A stretch of DNA of 64,000 nt from Rhodovastum sp963709085 (lineage in GTDB: Bacteria; Pseudomonadota; Alphaproteobacteria; Acetobacterales; Acetobacteraceae): positions 62,001 through 126,000 of the forward strand of contig CAVPVB010000024.1 of assembly GCA_963709085.1 (NCBI GenBank). Direction: 5' to 3'. Shown here piece by piece: positions 8,187 to 19,520 of the stretch (its first letter is position 1; each line of letters starts with the position of its first letter). The translations under genes and the position numbers were made by a program. The notes under the pieces are model-generated. The model was given only the letters and a program-made list of their open reading frames with translations, searched no databases and had not been told where the DNA came from.

Positions 8187-8668
8187 TGGCGTCCTTTCGC
8201 GGTGATGCTTGAGCCGTTCCCCAGAAACGGCATCAAGCAGCAGGATCGTCACAGTAGACACCGCACCGGAGTCTGACCAGACGAGGCTCGCCGCGTTCCA
8301 GGATTTATATGTTTCGTCCGAGAACTGAGTTTGGCCCGTCATGCTCTTGCGGACGCCCCTTCCGGGCCGGGCTATGGCCTTCGCCCGGAGCCGCGGGATC
8401 GCGCCCCGGCCTTGCCCGCAACGATCTCTCGCACCAGGAAAAGCCAGAAAGCCAGATCAACGGCAGCCGCCGATCCCGGACGACGGCGCTACCGCTGGCG
8501 CCGGGCGCGCCACAAGGGGGCGTCGCGCTGCGCGCTCCCGTGCTGCGCACGCCCTTGTCCCGCGCCGGCTTCGCGGTCGGCGGGAGGGGACGGCCGAGCA
8601 GACGGAAAGCGGAGGGCAAGGCGCCGCTCCCTCCCCTGCCCGGCCGATCCCGACGGGAGCGCCGAACC
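8187..8668. other. Intergenic region between the MucR-type gene and the Toprim gene
   Basis: About 480 bases with no convincing gene, although a plus-strand frame is open throughout. It holds the promoter region of two divergent genes and a stem-forming segment at 8512-8558 (ACAAGGG...CCCTTGT) that resembles a segment upstream of the MoxR-type ATPase gene at 10053-10106. Confidence 0.4.
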
Positions 8669-9598
8669 ATGCAGGACAAGGAGATTGACTGGCTGAAGGC
8701 CAGCGTCAGTTGCGCCGCGCTGCTGGAGCGGCTGGCGCCGGGATGGCGGCTCGACCGCGCGGAGAGCACAAGGCGCGGCCTGAAATACCGCCGCGGCGCC
8801 GGCGAAATCCTGATCGTCAACCATGACGGCCGCGGCTGGTGGGACCCGCTCAGCGGCCGCAAGGGCGACATCTTCAGCCTGGTCCAGCACCTCGACCCGG
8901 GGCTGAATTTCGGCGCGGCGCGGCGGGTGCTGCGCGGATTTGCCGGCGTGGCGCCCGGGGTTCCCGACTCCTTCCGCGCGCTGCGGACCGGGGCATCGCC
9001 CATTCCCGTCGCCGACCACTGGGAGCGGCGGCGGCCGCTGGCGCGCGGATCGCCGGCCTGGCGCTATCTGACCGGCGCGCGCCGGCTGCCAGCTTGTGTT
9101 CTGGCCGCGGCCAGCCAGGCCGACGCGGTGCGGGAGGGACCGCACGGCAGCGCCTGGTTCGCGCATCGCGACGAGAGCGGCAGCGTCACCCACATCGACA
9201 TCCGCGGGCCGGAGTTCAAAGGCGCGGTGCGGGGCGGCCGCAAGACCCTGTTCCGCCTGGCGGGCGGCCGGCTTCCGATCCGGCTGGCGGTCACCGAAGC
9301 GCCGATCGACGCGCTCAGCCTGGCGGCGCTGGAGGAGTTGCGCGCCGACACGCTCTATGCCGCGACCGGCGGCGGCATGGGGCCGGGCACACTCCAGGCG
9401 CTGGCGCGGGAACTGTCCGCGATCGCCGGGGTGCGGGATGCCGTGCTGCACAGCGCCACCGACGCCAATGCCGCCGGCGAGCGCTACGCCGCCTGTCATG
9501 CCGAACTGGCCGCCGCGGCGGGCGTCGCCTTCGCGCGGCTGACACCCACCGCCGGATCGGACTGGAACGACGTGCTGGTGCAACAAACGCCGGCATGA
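8669..9598 (+). CDS. DUF3991 and Toprim domain protein
   Basis: A 309-residue protein. The N-terminal 100 residues (KYRRGAGEILIVNHDGRGWW and GDIFSLVQHLD) correspond to the primase-like N-terminal part seen with DUF3991. The Toprim domain has the Glu strand in LAVTEAPIDALSLAAL and the acidic strand in HSATDANAAGERYA, where the usual D-x-D is D-A-N. Such proteins are carried by plasmids and integrative elements and are thought to act in DNA processing or priming; activity here is inferred and the altered second Asp is notable. ATG 8669 is chosen since conserved sequence begins there and the upstream frame is low-complexity. Followed by the WGR gene on the opposite strand. Confidence 0.82.
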   Translation: MQDKEIDWLKASVSCAALLERLAPGWRLDRAESTRRGLKYRRGAGEILIVNHDGRGWWDPLSGRKGDIFSLVQHLDPGLNFGAARRVLRGFAGVAPGVPDSFRALRTGASPIPVADHWERRRPLARGSPAWRYLTGARRLPACVLAAASQADAVREGPHGSAWFAHRDESGSVTHIDIRGPEFKGAVRGGRKTLFRLAGGRLPIRLAVTEAPIDALSLAALEELRADTLYAATGGGMGPGTLQALARELSAIAGVRDAVLHSATDANAAGERYAACHAELAAAAGVAFARLTPTAGSDWNDVLVQQTPA

Positions 9599-9644
9599 GG
9601 GGGATGCTCCGCCGGCGCGCCGCGCCGGCAACTCTGGTGCCCCC

Positions 9645-9932
9645 TCAGCGCGCGCGATAGCCCCGGCGCAGTTTGGCCCGGGCAATCCGCGCCAGGGCAT
9701 TCACCGCCGCCCCCGCATCAGGGTGCGGATCAAACCGGCGGCGGCCCGCGGTGCCGATCCGTCCCCAGTGCCGGATCAGCAGCGCGCGCCCGAACAGGTC
9801 AGGCCACACCTCCATCCGGTAATAGCGGCACGCGTGTCCCTCCGGACGGAGGCGGACCAGCGACAGGCGGTCCGGGAACAGCGGCAGCTGCACCGGCGCC
9901 CAGCTCTGTGCGGGGTCACGACGTTTCGGCAT
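9645..9932 (-). CDS. WGR-domain protein
   Basis: A 95-residue protein that is almost entirely one WGR domain. The aromatic strand RYYRMEVWPDLFGRALLIRH is followed by the name-giving WGRIGTAGRRRFDP, and the helix VNALARIARAKLRRGY ends the fold. WGR domains occur in PARPs and in small bacterial proteins of mobile elements and are proposed nucleic-acid binders. It converges on the Toprim gene (47 bp apart) and is divergent from the MoxR-type gene. Stand-alone WGR proteins commonly sit beside DUF3991/Toprim genes, which supports the module reading. Confidence 0.85.
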   Translation of the reverse strand: MPKRRDPAQSWAPVQLPLFPDRLSLVRLRPEGHACRYYRMEVWPDLFGRALLIRHWGRIGTAGRRRFDPHPDAGAAVNALARIARAKLRRGYRAR

Positions 9933-10215
9933 GCGACAATTCTAGCAGCGGGACCGGCGTTGGCCAGCCCGGCCGGACGGTTGCTGGCCGCCGCAGACAC
10001 GAAAACAGAACGGCGAGAAAAGGACAAAACTGCCGCTGGCGGGATCGCCGCCGCAAGGGTCCGTCGCTGCGCTCCCGGGCTTGCCTGCGGCGGCGCCCGC
10101 CCTTGCCCCGGCACTCCCGAAGCGGCCGGCGGAACCAGTGTTCGCGAAAAACTCCAGAGCAGGAGAGGTCCATGACACCGACAGGCTGGCGCATCGCCGC
10201 GACGGAGGGAGCGCC

Positions 10216-11283
10216 ATGAACATCCCGCAATTCGCGCAAGTGCTCGGCGCGGTCATCCGCCAAAACCTCGCCACCGCCCAGGAAGGCGGCACGCCGCGCG
10301 ACTACCTGGTGCCGATGGCCTGGGGCGATCCCGGGCTCGGCAAGACCGAGATCGTCGAGAGCGTCGCCGAGGATCTGGGCGATCTCGGCCGCGACCTGCC
10401 GGCGGCAACCGACGAGGACGGCTGGCAGGTGGTCTACGCCGATCTGCAGACCCGCGATCCGGCCGAACTCGGCGGCCTGCCCTGGATCGAAAACCGTCGC
10501 GCCATCCGCTGCCGGCCGGACTGGTTGCCGACCCAGGGCAGGGGCATCCTGTTTCTGGACGAGTTGCCGCAGGCCGGCCTCGCCAACATGAACATCGCTG
10601 CCAGCCTGATCCGGGATCACCGGATCGGCGAGCACGTGCTGCCGCCAGGCTGGATGGTGGTCTGCGCCGGCAACCATCAGCACAACCGCGCCGGCACGAC
10701 GACGATGCCGAGCCATGTGCGCAACCGCCTCGTGCATCTGACCATCGAGGCCAACGTCAACGCCTGGGCAGGCTGGGCCGCCCGCCGCGGCATCGCGCCG
10801 ATGCTGATCGCCTATAACCGCTATCGGGCGAGCGAATACCATCACCGGTTCTCCGCCACCGAGAACGCCTATCCGTCGCCGCGCAGCTGGGCGATGGCCG
10901 ACCGCGTGCTGCGGCTGAAGCTGCCCGAGGCGGTGCAGCGGGAATGCGTCGCCGGTGCCGTCGGCGGCCCGGCCAGCGCCGACTTCACCGGGTTCCAGCA
11001 GATCTTCCGCCGCCTGCCCGACATCGACGCCATCCTGCTCGACCCGGAGTCCGGTCCGCTGCCGGAGGATGCCATGACCAGCTACGCCCTGATGGGCGCG
11101 CTGGCGCACCGGGCGACGCCGGGCAATTTCGCGGCGGTGGTCCGCTACCTCGACCGCCTGCCGGAACAGGAATTCCCGGTCGCCTGCGTGATCGACGCCA
11201 CCGCCCGCGACGAGCGGCTGACGCTGACCACCGCCTACCAGAGCTGGGCCGCCGCACACGGCGCCATGCTCAGCGGCCACTGA
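10216..11283 (+). CDS. MoxR-type AAA+ ATPase
   Basis: A 355-residue AAA+ protein starting at ATG 10216 behind GGAGGGA. Walker A is GDPGLGKTE (about residues 37-45), Walker B is GILFLDELPQ (about residues 112-120), and sensor 1 is VVCAGNHQHNRAG. The remainder (ENAYPSPRSWAMADRVLRL) is the lid domain typical of MoxR/CbbQ-like remodelling ATPases. These work with vWA-domain partners to insert cofactors or remodel complexes. The expected vWA partner would lie downstream, but the locus is cut by an ISL3 element after the next short gene, so the module is probably non-functional or lacks its partner. Confidence 0.85.
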   Translation: MNIPQFAQVLGAVIRQNLATAQEGGTPRDYLVPMAWGDPGLGKTEIVESVAEDLGDLGRDLPAATDEDGWQVVYADLQTRDPAELGGLPWIENRRAIRCRPDWLPTQGRGILFLDELPQAGLANMNIAASLIRDHRIGEHVLPPGWMVVCAGNHQHNRAGTTTMPSHVRNRLVHLTIEANVNAWAGWAARRGIAPMLIAYNRYRASEYHHRFSATENAYPSPRSWAMADRVLRLKLPEAVQRECVAGAVGGPASADFTGFQQIFRRLPDIDAILLDPESGPLPEDAMTSYALMGALAHRATPGNFAAVVRYLDRLPEQEFPVACVIDATARDERLTLTTAYQSWAAAHGAMLSGH

Positions 11284-11355
11284 CCGCACCGGCGCAAGAC
11301 GCCGGCGACCTGGCGCGCCCGCGCCCCCCCCACGACACCCCCAAGGAGGTCCGCC

Positions 11356-11703
11356 ATGGACATCTCTGCCCGCGCCCTGCTGGTCAACACCACCGTCCGG
11401 GTCTGGACCGGCGAGAAGCGCGACCGCGCCATCACCCGTGAAATCTGCAGCCTGAAGGGCGCGGAGGACAACGCCGTCCGCGCCAACAAGAGCCTGCTCG
11501 GCGAGACGATCAAGCCGGTGCAGGCCGCCGAGCGCGCCGTGCGCGCGGCGGTCAACGAGCGCACCCTGCCCTGGATGGATGACGGCACCCGCATCCTGAA
11601 GGGTGCCGCCTTCCTCGCCTTCACCGAGAGCATGGCGGAGCCGATCGGCGGCTTCGACGCCGCGGTCGAGGCGTTCATCGCCGCCTACCCGGAGATCAAG
11701 TAG
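11356..11703 (+). CDS. DUF3150-like protein of plasmid/phage type, truncated by an ISL3 element
   Basis: 115 residues starting with MDISARALLVNTTVRVWTG, a pattern I associate with plasmid and phage proteins encoded between a MoxR-type ATPase and a CobT-like vWA protein. The family is normally around twice to three times as long. The frame stops at 11701-11703, exactly where the inverted repeat of the ISL3 element begins (TAG then GCTCCTCGC), so the stop is created by the junction and the C-terminus is lost. A good ribosome-binding site (AAGGAGG) precedes ATG 11356. The 72-nt gap from the MoxR gene suggests one operon. Confidence 0.65.
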   Translation: MDISARALLVNTTVRVWTGEKRDRAITREICSLKGAEDNAVRANKSLLGETIKPVQAAERAVRAAVNERTLPWMDDGTRILKGAAFLAFTESMAEPIGGFDAAVEAFIAAYPEIK

Positions 11704-13087
11704 GCTCCTCGCTGTTTCATGTAGGTAGGGCGAGTTCGAGCTTGCCTGCGATGAGGTATATCATCGCGTGCAGGTTGCGGGAGGAGCGGTAGCCGCGAGC
11801 CTTGGCCTTTGCGGCCTGGACCAAGCTGTTGATGCCCTCGAGGATGCCGTTGGCGATCTTGCTGTCGTGCCAGCGAAGGATACCGTTCCAGTGCCGCTTG
11901 ACCGTCCTGGCGGCGTCGATCATTGGCGGCAGGCGGCTGTGGGTGGCCCAGAAGTACCACTTCTTGAGGAACACCTCGGCGTCTTTGCGTGTCGGTTGCT
12001 GGTAGAACTCCTGGAAGGTCAGCCGGATCTGGTAGGCGCGGGCGGTCTTGAGGTTGCTGCGGGCGAGGCTGTCGCGCAATTCGCGCTGGCCGCTGGAGAG
12101 GTTGGTCTCGTTCTTGAGCCACACATAGCGGCTCTGCTTCAGTTCCGGCCGGCTCTTCTGTTCTTCCCGCCGCACCTCGTCGACGCCCTCGTTGATGATC
12201 TTGACGATGTGAAACCGGTCGAAGGTGATCTCGGCCTGCGGCAGGTGGGCGGCCGCGCCCGCAATGAAGGCGGCGCTCATGTCCATGCAGACTTCCTCGA
12301 TGCGCGCGGGATCGCCGCCATGCGCCTTCAGGTCATCGGCGAAGGCGCCGACCGTGGCCGCGTCTTTGCCATTGGCGACGAACAGCACGCGCGGACCGTC
12401 GAGATCGACAAACAACGAGACGTAATCGTGACCGCGACGCGCGGAGGTCTCGTCGAAGGCGGCCCGGCTGACCGTGCTGTGGTCGTCGCGCGCCCGCGCC
12501 TCGTCGACGTAGTGGTGGAGAACCCGCCACAGCCTGGTGTCGTGCTCGCCGACATGGCGTGCCACCTCCGCCACCGGCGTGCTGCGCAGCAGGGGCATCA
12601 GCATGGCCTCGAACAGCAGCGTGAAGCCGCTGCCTTCGCGTGCCCACGGCACATTCACCCGCTTGACCCCGCAGACCTCACACCTGATCCGCGGCACACG
12701 CGCATTCAGATACGCCTCGTGCTGGAAAAAGCTAAGATGCCGCCACGACTTCTGTTCGGTGTCGTGGACCGGACAACCCGTTGCCTCACAGCACGGGCAG
12801 GCAAACCGCGCGCCCTTGGCGAAGGTGATGTCAATGTCCAGCCGCCGCGCCAACGCATCGAACCGGCTGCCAGACACCGCCCATGGCGTCCCCAGTCCCA
12901 GCGCCGCTTGTAGCAGGTCGGTGTCGCGCATGCTCGATCGCTCCGGTCTTTCCGGTGCGCAGCCATGCCAGGTTGCGCACCAGGATCAACCCCTTTCGCT
13001 GCGCCCCGTCACCAGCCAGGTCATCGGCCGGTCGCCCCAACACTCAACCTGCGCGTGTGGGCTACCCACATGAGATAGCGAGGAGCC
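11703..13087 (-). mobile_element. ISL3-family insertion sequence
   Basis: Imperfect 29-bp terminal inverted repeats begin GGCTCCTCGCT on both ends (11703-11731 and the complement at 13059-13087); total 1385 bp. The left flank is the truncated DUF3150-like gene, the right flank is a different ISL3 transposase gene. The 8-bp flanks (ATCAAGTA and ACCTTCCT) do not match, so no target duplication remains. A deletion or recombination between two ISL3-like elements is the simplest reading. Confidence 0.85.
11717..12931 (-). CDS. ISL3-family transposase
   Basis: A full-length 404-residue transposase. The N-terminus has a zinc-ribbon (FACPCCEATGCPVHD and IRCEVCGVKRV). The DDE domain shows AAFDETSARRGHDYV (first Asp), VCMDMSAAF (second Asp) and the C-terminal NGILEGINSLVQAAKAKARG with the conserved Glu. 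It fills the element between its inverted repeats and shows no disruption, so it is probably active. The nearby fragment at 13088-13362 is a related but distinct protein. Confidence 0.9.
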   Translation of the reverse strand: MRDTDLLQAALGLGTPWAVSGSRFDALARRLDIDITFAKGARFACPCCEATGCPVHDTEQKSWRHLSFFQHEAYLNARVPRIRCEVCGVKRVNVPWAREGSGFTLLFEAMLMPLLRSTPVAEVARHVGEHDTRLWRVLHHYVDEARARDDHSTVSRAAFDETSARRGHDYVSLFVDLDGPRVLFVANGKDAATVGAFADDLKAHGGDPARIEEVCMDMSAAFIAGAAAHLPQAEITFDRFHIVKIINEGVDEVRREEQKSRPELKQSRYVWLKNETNLSSGQRELRDSLARSNLKTARAYQIRLTFQEFYQQPTRKDAEVFLKKWYFWATHSRLPPMIDAARTVKRHWNGILRWHDSKIANGILEGINSLVQAAKAKARGYRSSRNLHAMIYLIAGKLELALPT

Positions 13088-13362
13088 ACCTTCCTCACCC
13101 CGCAAGCCGTGCACCGGACGCGCGGCACGCGCGCATTCAGATAGGTCTGGTGCTGCCAGAAATTCAGATGCCGCCACGTCAGCGGCCTGGCATCGTGCAC
13201 CGGGCATCCCGCCGCGCCGCAGGAGGGGCAGGCAAACCGTGCACGTTTGGTAAACGAGATGTCGAGGTCCAGCCGTCGCGTCGCCGCATTGAAGCGTGAC
13301 CCGGCGACAAACCACGGGTCTTTCAGCGCCAACGCCGCCTGAAACGTCTCGAGGTCGCGCAT
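13088..13362 (-). pseudogene. ISL3-family transposase, N-terminal fragment of a second element
   Basis: The first 90 or so residues of an ISL3 transposase (TFQAALALKDPWFVAGSRF, then FACPSCGAAGCPVHDA and VRCTACGVRKV), about 60 percent similar by eye to the intact neighbour but clearly another element. It is cut after the second zinc-knuckle pair exactly at the end of the intact ISL3 element. Confidence 0.8.
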
Positions 13363-13633
13363 CTCCGTCTCCCGGCCATGTCCGCGCCGCGTTCATGTCG
13401 AGATGGAGCGCCAGGGTCAAACCCCACTCCGGCTCCGCAACGCAACCAGCCGCGAGGTCTGCGCGCCGCCGCATCGTGCATCGCCGCAGGACAGCGGTCG
13501 GTGGGGCCGTCAAGGCTGGTCGTCGGCAACCGCCAAAGCAGCTTCGGCCGTGGACGACCCCACCACCCGACCGCAACAACCGCCCGCGAAACATGCACAG
13601 ACCTCAACCTGCGCGGGTACGCGGTCCACCTGA

Positions 13634-13889
13634 AATGGCGGGGAGCCAGAAAGTCGCGCAGGAACGGCTCTTTCGCTTCCGCAAACCGAGCCATGTCCAC
13701 CGCACCCTGGCCGCCACACAACACTGTACACAGCGCGATCATCAGCAACTCATGGAAGTCATGCAGCCCGGCGTTCCCGGTTCGTGGGTCTTCCAGACCC
13801 TCCCAGCAGCCGGCAAACTGATCCAAGGCGTCCTTCCACCGCAGGTTTCGCGCGCCCTCCGGTAGAATCCACCACCCCGCCCCGCGCAA
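13634..13889 (-). pseudogene. ISAs1-family transposase, N-terminal fragment
   Basis: Translation gives FAGCWEGLEDPRTGNAGLHD and FHELLMIALCTVLCGGQGAV, the N-terminal DDE_Tnp_1-associated domain of ISAs1 transposases, followed by KEPFLRDFLAPRHF. The match ends at about 13634 and everything beyond is unrelated. It resembles, but is not identical to, the intact ISAs1 transposase at 54.9-56.0 kb. The 13381-13633 stretch between this and the ISL3 fragment contains nothing recognisable. Confidence 0.75.
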
Positions 13890-13987
13890 GCCGCCGTCGC
13901 GCTGTCAAGGAAGTTCCAAGTGCGATTCCCCTGCGTCGCCCCACCATCCCGCTTGTCAAAACCGCCCGGCCCGGCTACCCAGCCGTC

Positions 13988-14197
13988 ATGATCTCACGTG
14001 GCGATATCGTGATGCTGGGCATTTCGGCCGGCATCGCCGGCAGCATCATTGGCGGCCTTTTGCTGTATGCCGGCATGGCGCTGATCGTCAGCGGCGCCAA
14101 TATCGGCTGGCTACTGTTTGTGCCGGCCGGCCCGGTCGGGGCCAGTGTCGGCTGGCTCCTGGGCCGTCGCCTGGCCGCGCAACTGCCGCCGTCCTGA
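13988..14197 (+). CDS. Small two-helix membrane protein
   Basis: A 69-residue protein from ATG 13988 with two hydrophobic glycine-rich segments (IVMLGISAGIAGSIIGGLLL, and a second one around residues 34-57 ending LGRRLA). The C-terminus is short and basic. No family is recognised. Upstream is IS debris, downstream the convergent chemoreceptor gene is 50 bp away. Two-helix hairpins of this kind are often accessory subunits or structural proteins; function is unknown. Confidence 0.5.
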   Translation: MISRGDIVMLGISAGIAGSIIGGLLLYAGMALIVSGANIGWLLFVPAGPVGASVGWLLGRRLAAQLPPS

Positions 14198-14247
14198 CCC
14201 CCGCCGCTCCCTCCCTGCCGCGCCCGGAAGGGGGAAAGCAGCCCGGA

Positions 14248-15919
14248 TCATGCGGCGCGGATACCGGCGATGAAGCTGCCGACCTCGCCGCGCAGGGTTT
14301 CCGACTGGCGGGCCAGTTCCCCGGCGGCACCGAGCACCTGATTGGCCGCCGCGCCCGCCTCGCCGGACATGCGCGTCAGCGTGCCCACCGAGTCCGACAC
14401 CTGCGCCGTATGATGCGCCGCATCGGCGGCACTGCGGGAAATCTCGCCCACCGCCGCGCTCTGCTGCTCCACCGCCGCGGCAATGCCGGACGCCACCTCG
14501 CTCACCGCCGCGATCGCCACATTGATCCGCCCGATCGCCTCCACCGCGCGCCCGGTGCTGCCCTGAATGGCGGTGATCTGGCGGGCGATGTCCTCGGTCG
14601 CCCGCCCGGTCTGGTTGGCCAGCGCTTTCACCTCGGCGGCGACGACGGCAAAGCCGCGGCCCGCCTCGCCGGCGCGCGCCGCCTCGATGGTGGCGTTCAG
14701 CGCCAGCAGATTGGTCTGCCCGGCAATTGACGAAATCGAGCTGCACCACCTCGCCGATCCGGCTGGCCGCCTCGGACAGCTCGGTGACGTTGGCATCGGT
14801 CGCGCGCGCCTCCTCGGTGGCCTGACCGACGATCTGCGTCGAGCGGCCGACCTGATGGGCGATCTCGCGCAGCGAGGCGGCGAGTTCCTCGGCCGAGGCG
14901 GCGACGGTCTGCACGTTGGCGGTGGCCTGCCGCGCCCCCTCGGCCGAGCCGCCGGCCTGGCGGGTGGTGTCGGCGGCGATGCCGCTCATGCTGCGCGCCG
15001 TCGCGTCGAGTTCCACCGCGGCTGATTTGAGCGTCTGCAGCACGCCACCCACCGAACCGTCGAAGCCGGCGACCAGCTGGGCCACCCGGGCGGTGTGGCG
15101 GTCCTTGGTGGCGTGATCCGCTTCCTGCGCGGCGGCGACGCGTTCGGCCTCCACCAGCCCCTGGCGGAACTGTTCCAGCGCCTGCGCCATATCGCCGACT
15201 TCGTCGCGTCGATCGCGGCCGAGCACCTGGAGGTTGAGTTCATGCGCGGCGACGCGGCGCATCTGCCCGGCCAGCGCCAGCACCGGGCGGCAGACATTGT
15301 TGACGGTCAGCAGCCCGCCGCCGGCGCACACCGCCCCGCAGGCCGCCATGGCGGCAACGATCAGCCACCAGCCGGTTTTGTAGGTGCTGCCGGCGATGCC
15401 CACCCCGGTCCAGGCTTCCAGCACGGTCAACTGGCGCATCGTGTTCAGGTTGTCGATCAGCTTGCGGTAGGCGGTGTTATTGGCGCCTTCGATGGCGGCC
15501 TCCGCCTCCTGCTTCTTGCCGGCGCGCGACAGCGCCAGCACGGGGCCGCTGGAATCGCGGTAATCGGTCCAGGCAGTCTTCGCGACGGCAAGCAGGCCGC
15601 GCTGCTGGGCGGAAGTGAAGCTCGCCTGCGCGCCCTCGAACCAACGGTCGATCAATTCCGTCTCGTCGGTCACCTTGCTCTCGAGGTCGGCCATCACCTT
15701 CGCGTCCTCCACGATGACGTGGTGCAGCACGTAGCGGTGATGGTCGTTGATCTCGGACCGCAGATCGCCGAGCACGGTCACATGCGGCAGCCATTCACCC
15801 CCGAAACGGGTCACCGCGGCATTGAGCTGCCGGGTTTGCTGCAGCGAGAACAGACCGAGCCCCAGGCAGGCGACGAAAGCGACCGCGAATCCGATCAGGA
15901 TGCGTGTGCGGATGGTCAT
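14248..15919 (-). pseudogene. Methyl-accepting chemotaxis protein with a frameshift in the signalling domain
   Basis: Begins at ATG 15919 with a transmembrane segment (ILIGFAVAFVACLGLGLF), a roughly 160-residue periplasmic four-helix-bundle type sensor domain, a second transmembrane segment (about residues 183-205), HAMP, then the cytoplasmic coiled coil. The reading frame changes at 14731-14740. Before it the protein reads SRIGEVVQL, and in the next frame it continues ISSIAGQTNLLALNATIEAA and AGRGFAVVAAEVKALA, the highly conserved receptor tip. One extra base (CTCGATTTC instead of CTCATTTC) explains it. No slippery heptamer is present, so it is either a true inactivating mutation or a sequencing error. 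Without correction the tip and C-terminus are lost. Divergent from clpB. Confidence 0.85.
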
Positions 15920-16030
15920 GGATGGCGTCCCGGTTATGACTCGTCGCAGCTTCCCAGGAAGGCTTTAATTCCGTGTGAAAGCGGAGAGCGCCCGGGCCGG
16001 TACGCGACGGCCGCGCGCATCGGTGAACCC

Positions 16031-16059
16031 CTTGAGCCGGGGGAACTCATTCACCATGT
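16031..16059 (+). promoter_or_regulatory. clpB promoter: Heat-shock (RpoH-type) promoter candidate for clpB
   Basis: CTTGAG at 16031 and CACCATGT at 16052-16059, spaced by 15 nt, fit the RpoH consensus CTTGAA - CCCCATNT with one mismatch in each box. The predicted transcription start is about 70 nt before the clpB start codon. Confidence 0.5.
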
Positions 16060-16138
16060 CGCCAGTGAGGAGTAGCGTCGCCGTCGCCTCATGAGAGGGG
16101 CGGAGACGCCAGGTCGCCTGAGACAGGGACACACGCAT

Positions 16139-18721
<2,583 letters not shown>

Positions 18722-18726
18722 GGTTA

Positions 18727-18790
18727 GCAAGCAAGGCCAGGGCTCTGCCCTGGACCCGCCAAGGGCCGAGAGGCCCTTGGAACCCATTCC
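18727..18790. repeat. Dispersed palindromic repeat (copy downstream of clpB)
   Basis: CCAGGGCTCTGCCCTGG followed by CCAAGGG...CCCTTGG and AACCCATTC. Closely similar units occur at 45349-45412, inside the MITE at 41559-41763, and in altered form at 62831-62915. They form hairpins between genes and are typical of repeat families dispersed in such genomes. Confidence 0.65.
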
Positions 18791-18807
18791 GTTTGGAGGG
18801 TCTTGGG

Positions 18808-18837
18808 TGAGAGCGGGGGGTAACGCCCCCCCTCTCA
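18808..18837 (+). terminator. Hairpin terminator downstream of clpB
   Basis: TGAGAG-C-GGGGGG and CCCCCC-C-CTCTCA pair over 12 positions around a short loop. No U-tract is evident, but position and strength suggest transcript-end formation. Confidence 0.5.
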
Positions 18838-18949
18838 TTCGATCGCCCCCACGGCAGCCCTTCCCATCGTATGCTATCGAACCATATAATTTTTGCGTTC
18901 ACCCTGCGGAGCCCACGACACCATCAACCGCCAAAAACAGGAGGAAGCG

Positions 18950-19027
18950 ATGAGCCTGCGATATATCGTGATCGGCACCCAGATTGCGGGATTGCTGGTA
19001 TTGTTCCTGGTAATGCGGCACCTTTAG
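18950..19027 (+). CDS. 25-residue single-helix membrane peptide
   Basis: ATG 18950 is preceded by a strong ribosome-binding site (CAGGAGGAAGCG, GGAGG 7 nt before ATG) and followed at 19048 by a canonical terminator with a T-tract. The product begins MSLRYIVIGTQIAGLLVLFL and ends VMRHL: one continuous hydrophobic helix with a basic N-terminus and a charged tail. The tight packing of ribosome-binding site, short frame and terminator argues for a true gene. No family is recognised. Size and topology resemble small membrane proteins that modulate transporters or sensors; any such role is inference. Confidence 0.6.
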   Translation: MSLRYIVIGTQIAGLLVLFLVMRHL

Positions 19028-19047
19028 CGGACCGCGATTGTTTATGA

Positions 19048-19084
19048 GAACGCCTGTGAAATCACGGCGTTCGCTTTTTCTTTC
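19048..19084 (+). terminator. Rho-independent terminator of the 25-residue peptide gene
   Basis: GAACGCC pairs with GGCGTTC around an 11-nt loop that itself contains a GTG/CAC pairing, followed by GCTTTTTCTTTC. Confidence 0.8.
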
Positions 19085-19273
19085 GGATGCTGACAATCGC
19101 GGCAATAACACCGCGCGTCCATTATTGGGGCTTCTCGGACAGGCGTGATAATGATTGAGCACATGTAGTTCGTCTGCGGCGCATCCTTCCATCTCGTTGC
19201 TGTCGAGGACTGCACCGTCACGCTGTCCGATGAACGCTTCGGGTGGCGAACGGCTGTTTGGGCCAGCGTGTAG

Positions 19274-19418
19274 GGTGGGTGGGCGAAGCGCTACCCACCG
19301 ACGCAACGCGGTGCAATCGTCGCTTATGTTCGTCCACCCCCTCCTAGATCATGCCTGATTCCGAAATGCTTGCGCAGCCGGAGGCTTGCGTTGGTGGGTG
19401 GCGCTTCGCTTACCCACG
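19274..19418. repeat. Pair of REP-like palindromes in inverted orientation
   Basis: GGTGGGT-GGGCGAAGCGCT-ACCCACC (19274-19299) and GGTGGGT-GGCGCTTCGCTT-ACCCACG (19393-19418). The inner parts GCGAAGCGC and GCGCTTCGC are reverse complements. The surrounding 19085-19520 stretch contains no convincing gene. Confidence 0.55.
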
Positions 19419-19520
19419 CTTGCCTGATCACCAGTTCTCAGAAACCCCCAAGCATTGCCCTCACGGCACTTGCAACCAGCGTTCCGGCAGCACTCTCGCC
19501 TATCTTTCTCAGCGAATTCA

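Noticed and set aside
8309..8668. Extension of the Toprim gene to an upstream start
   Set aside because: The added 120 residues are Arg/Gly/Pro-rich low complexity and overlap a stem-forming leader; conserved sequence begins at 8669.
14731..14740. Programmed frameshift in the chemoreceptor
   Set aside because: No slippery heptamer is present at the shift and chemoreceptors are not known to use recoding; a mutation or sequencing error is simpler.
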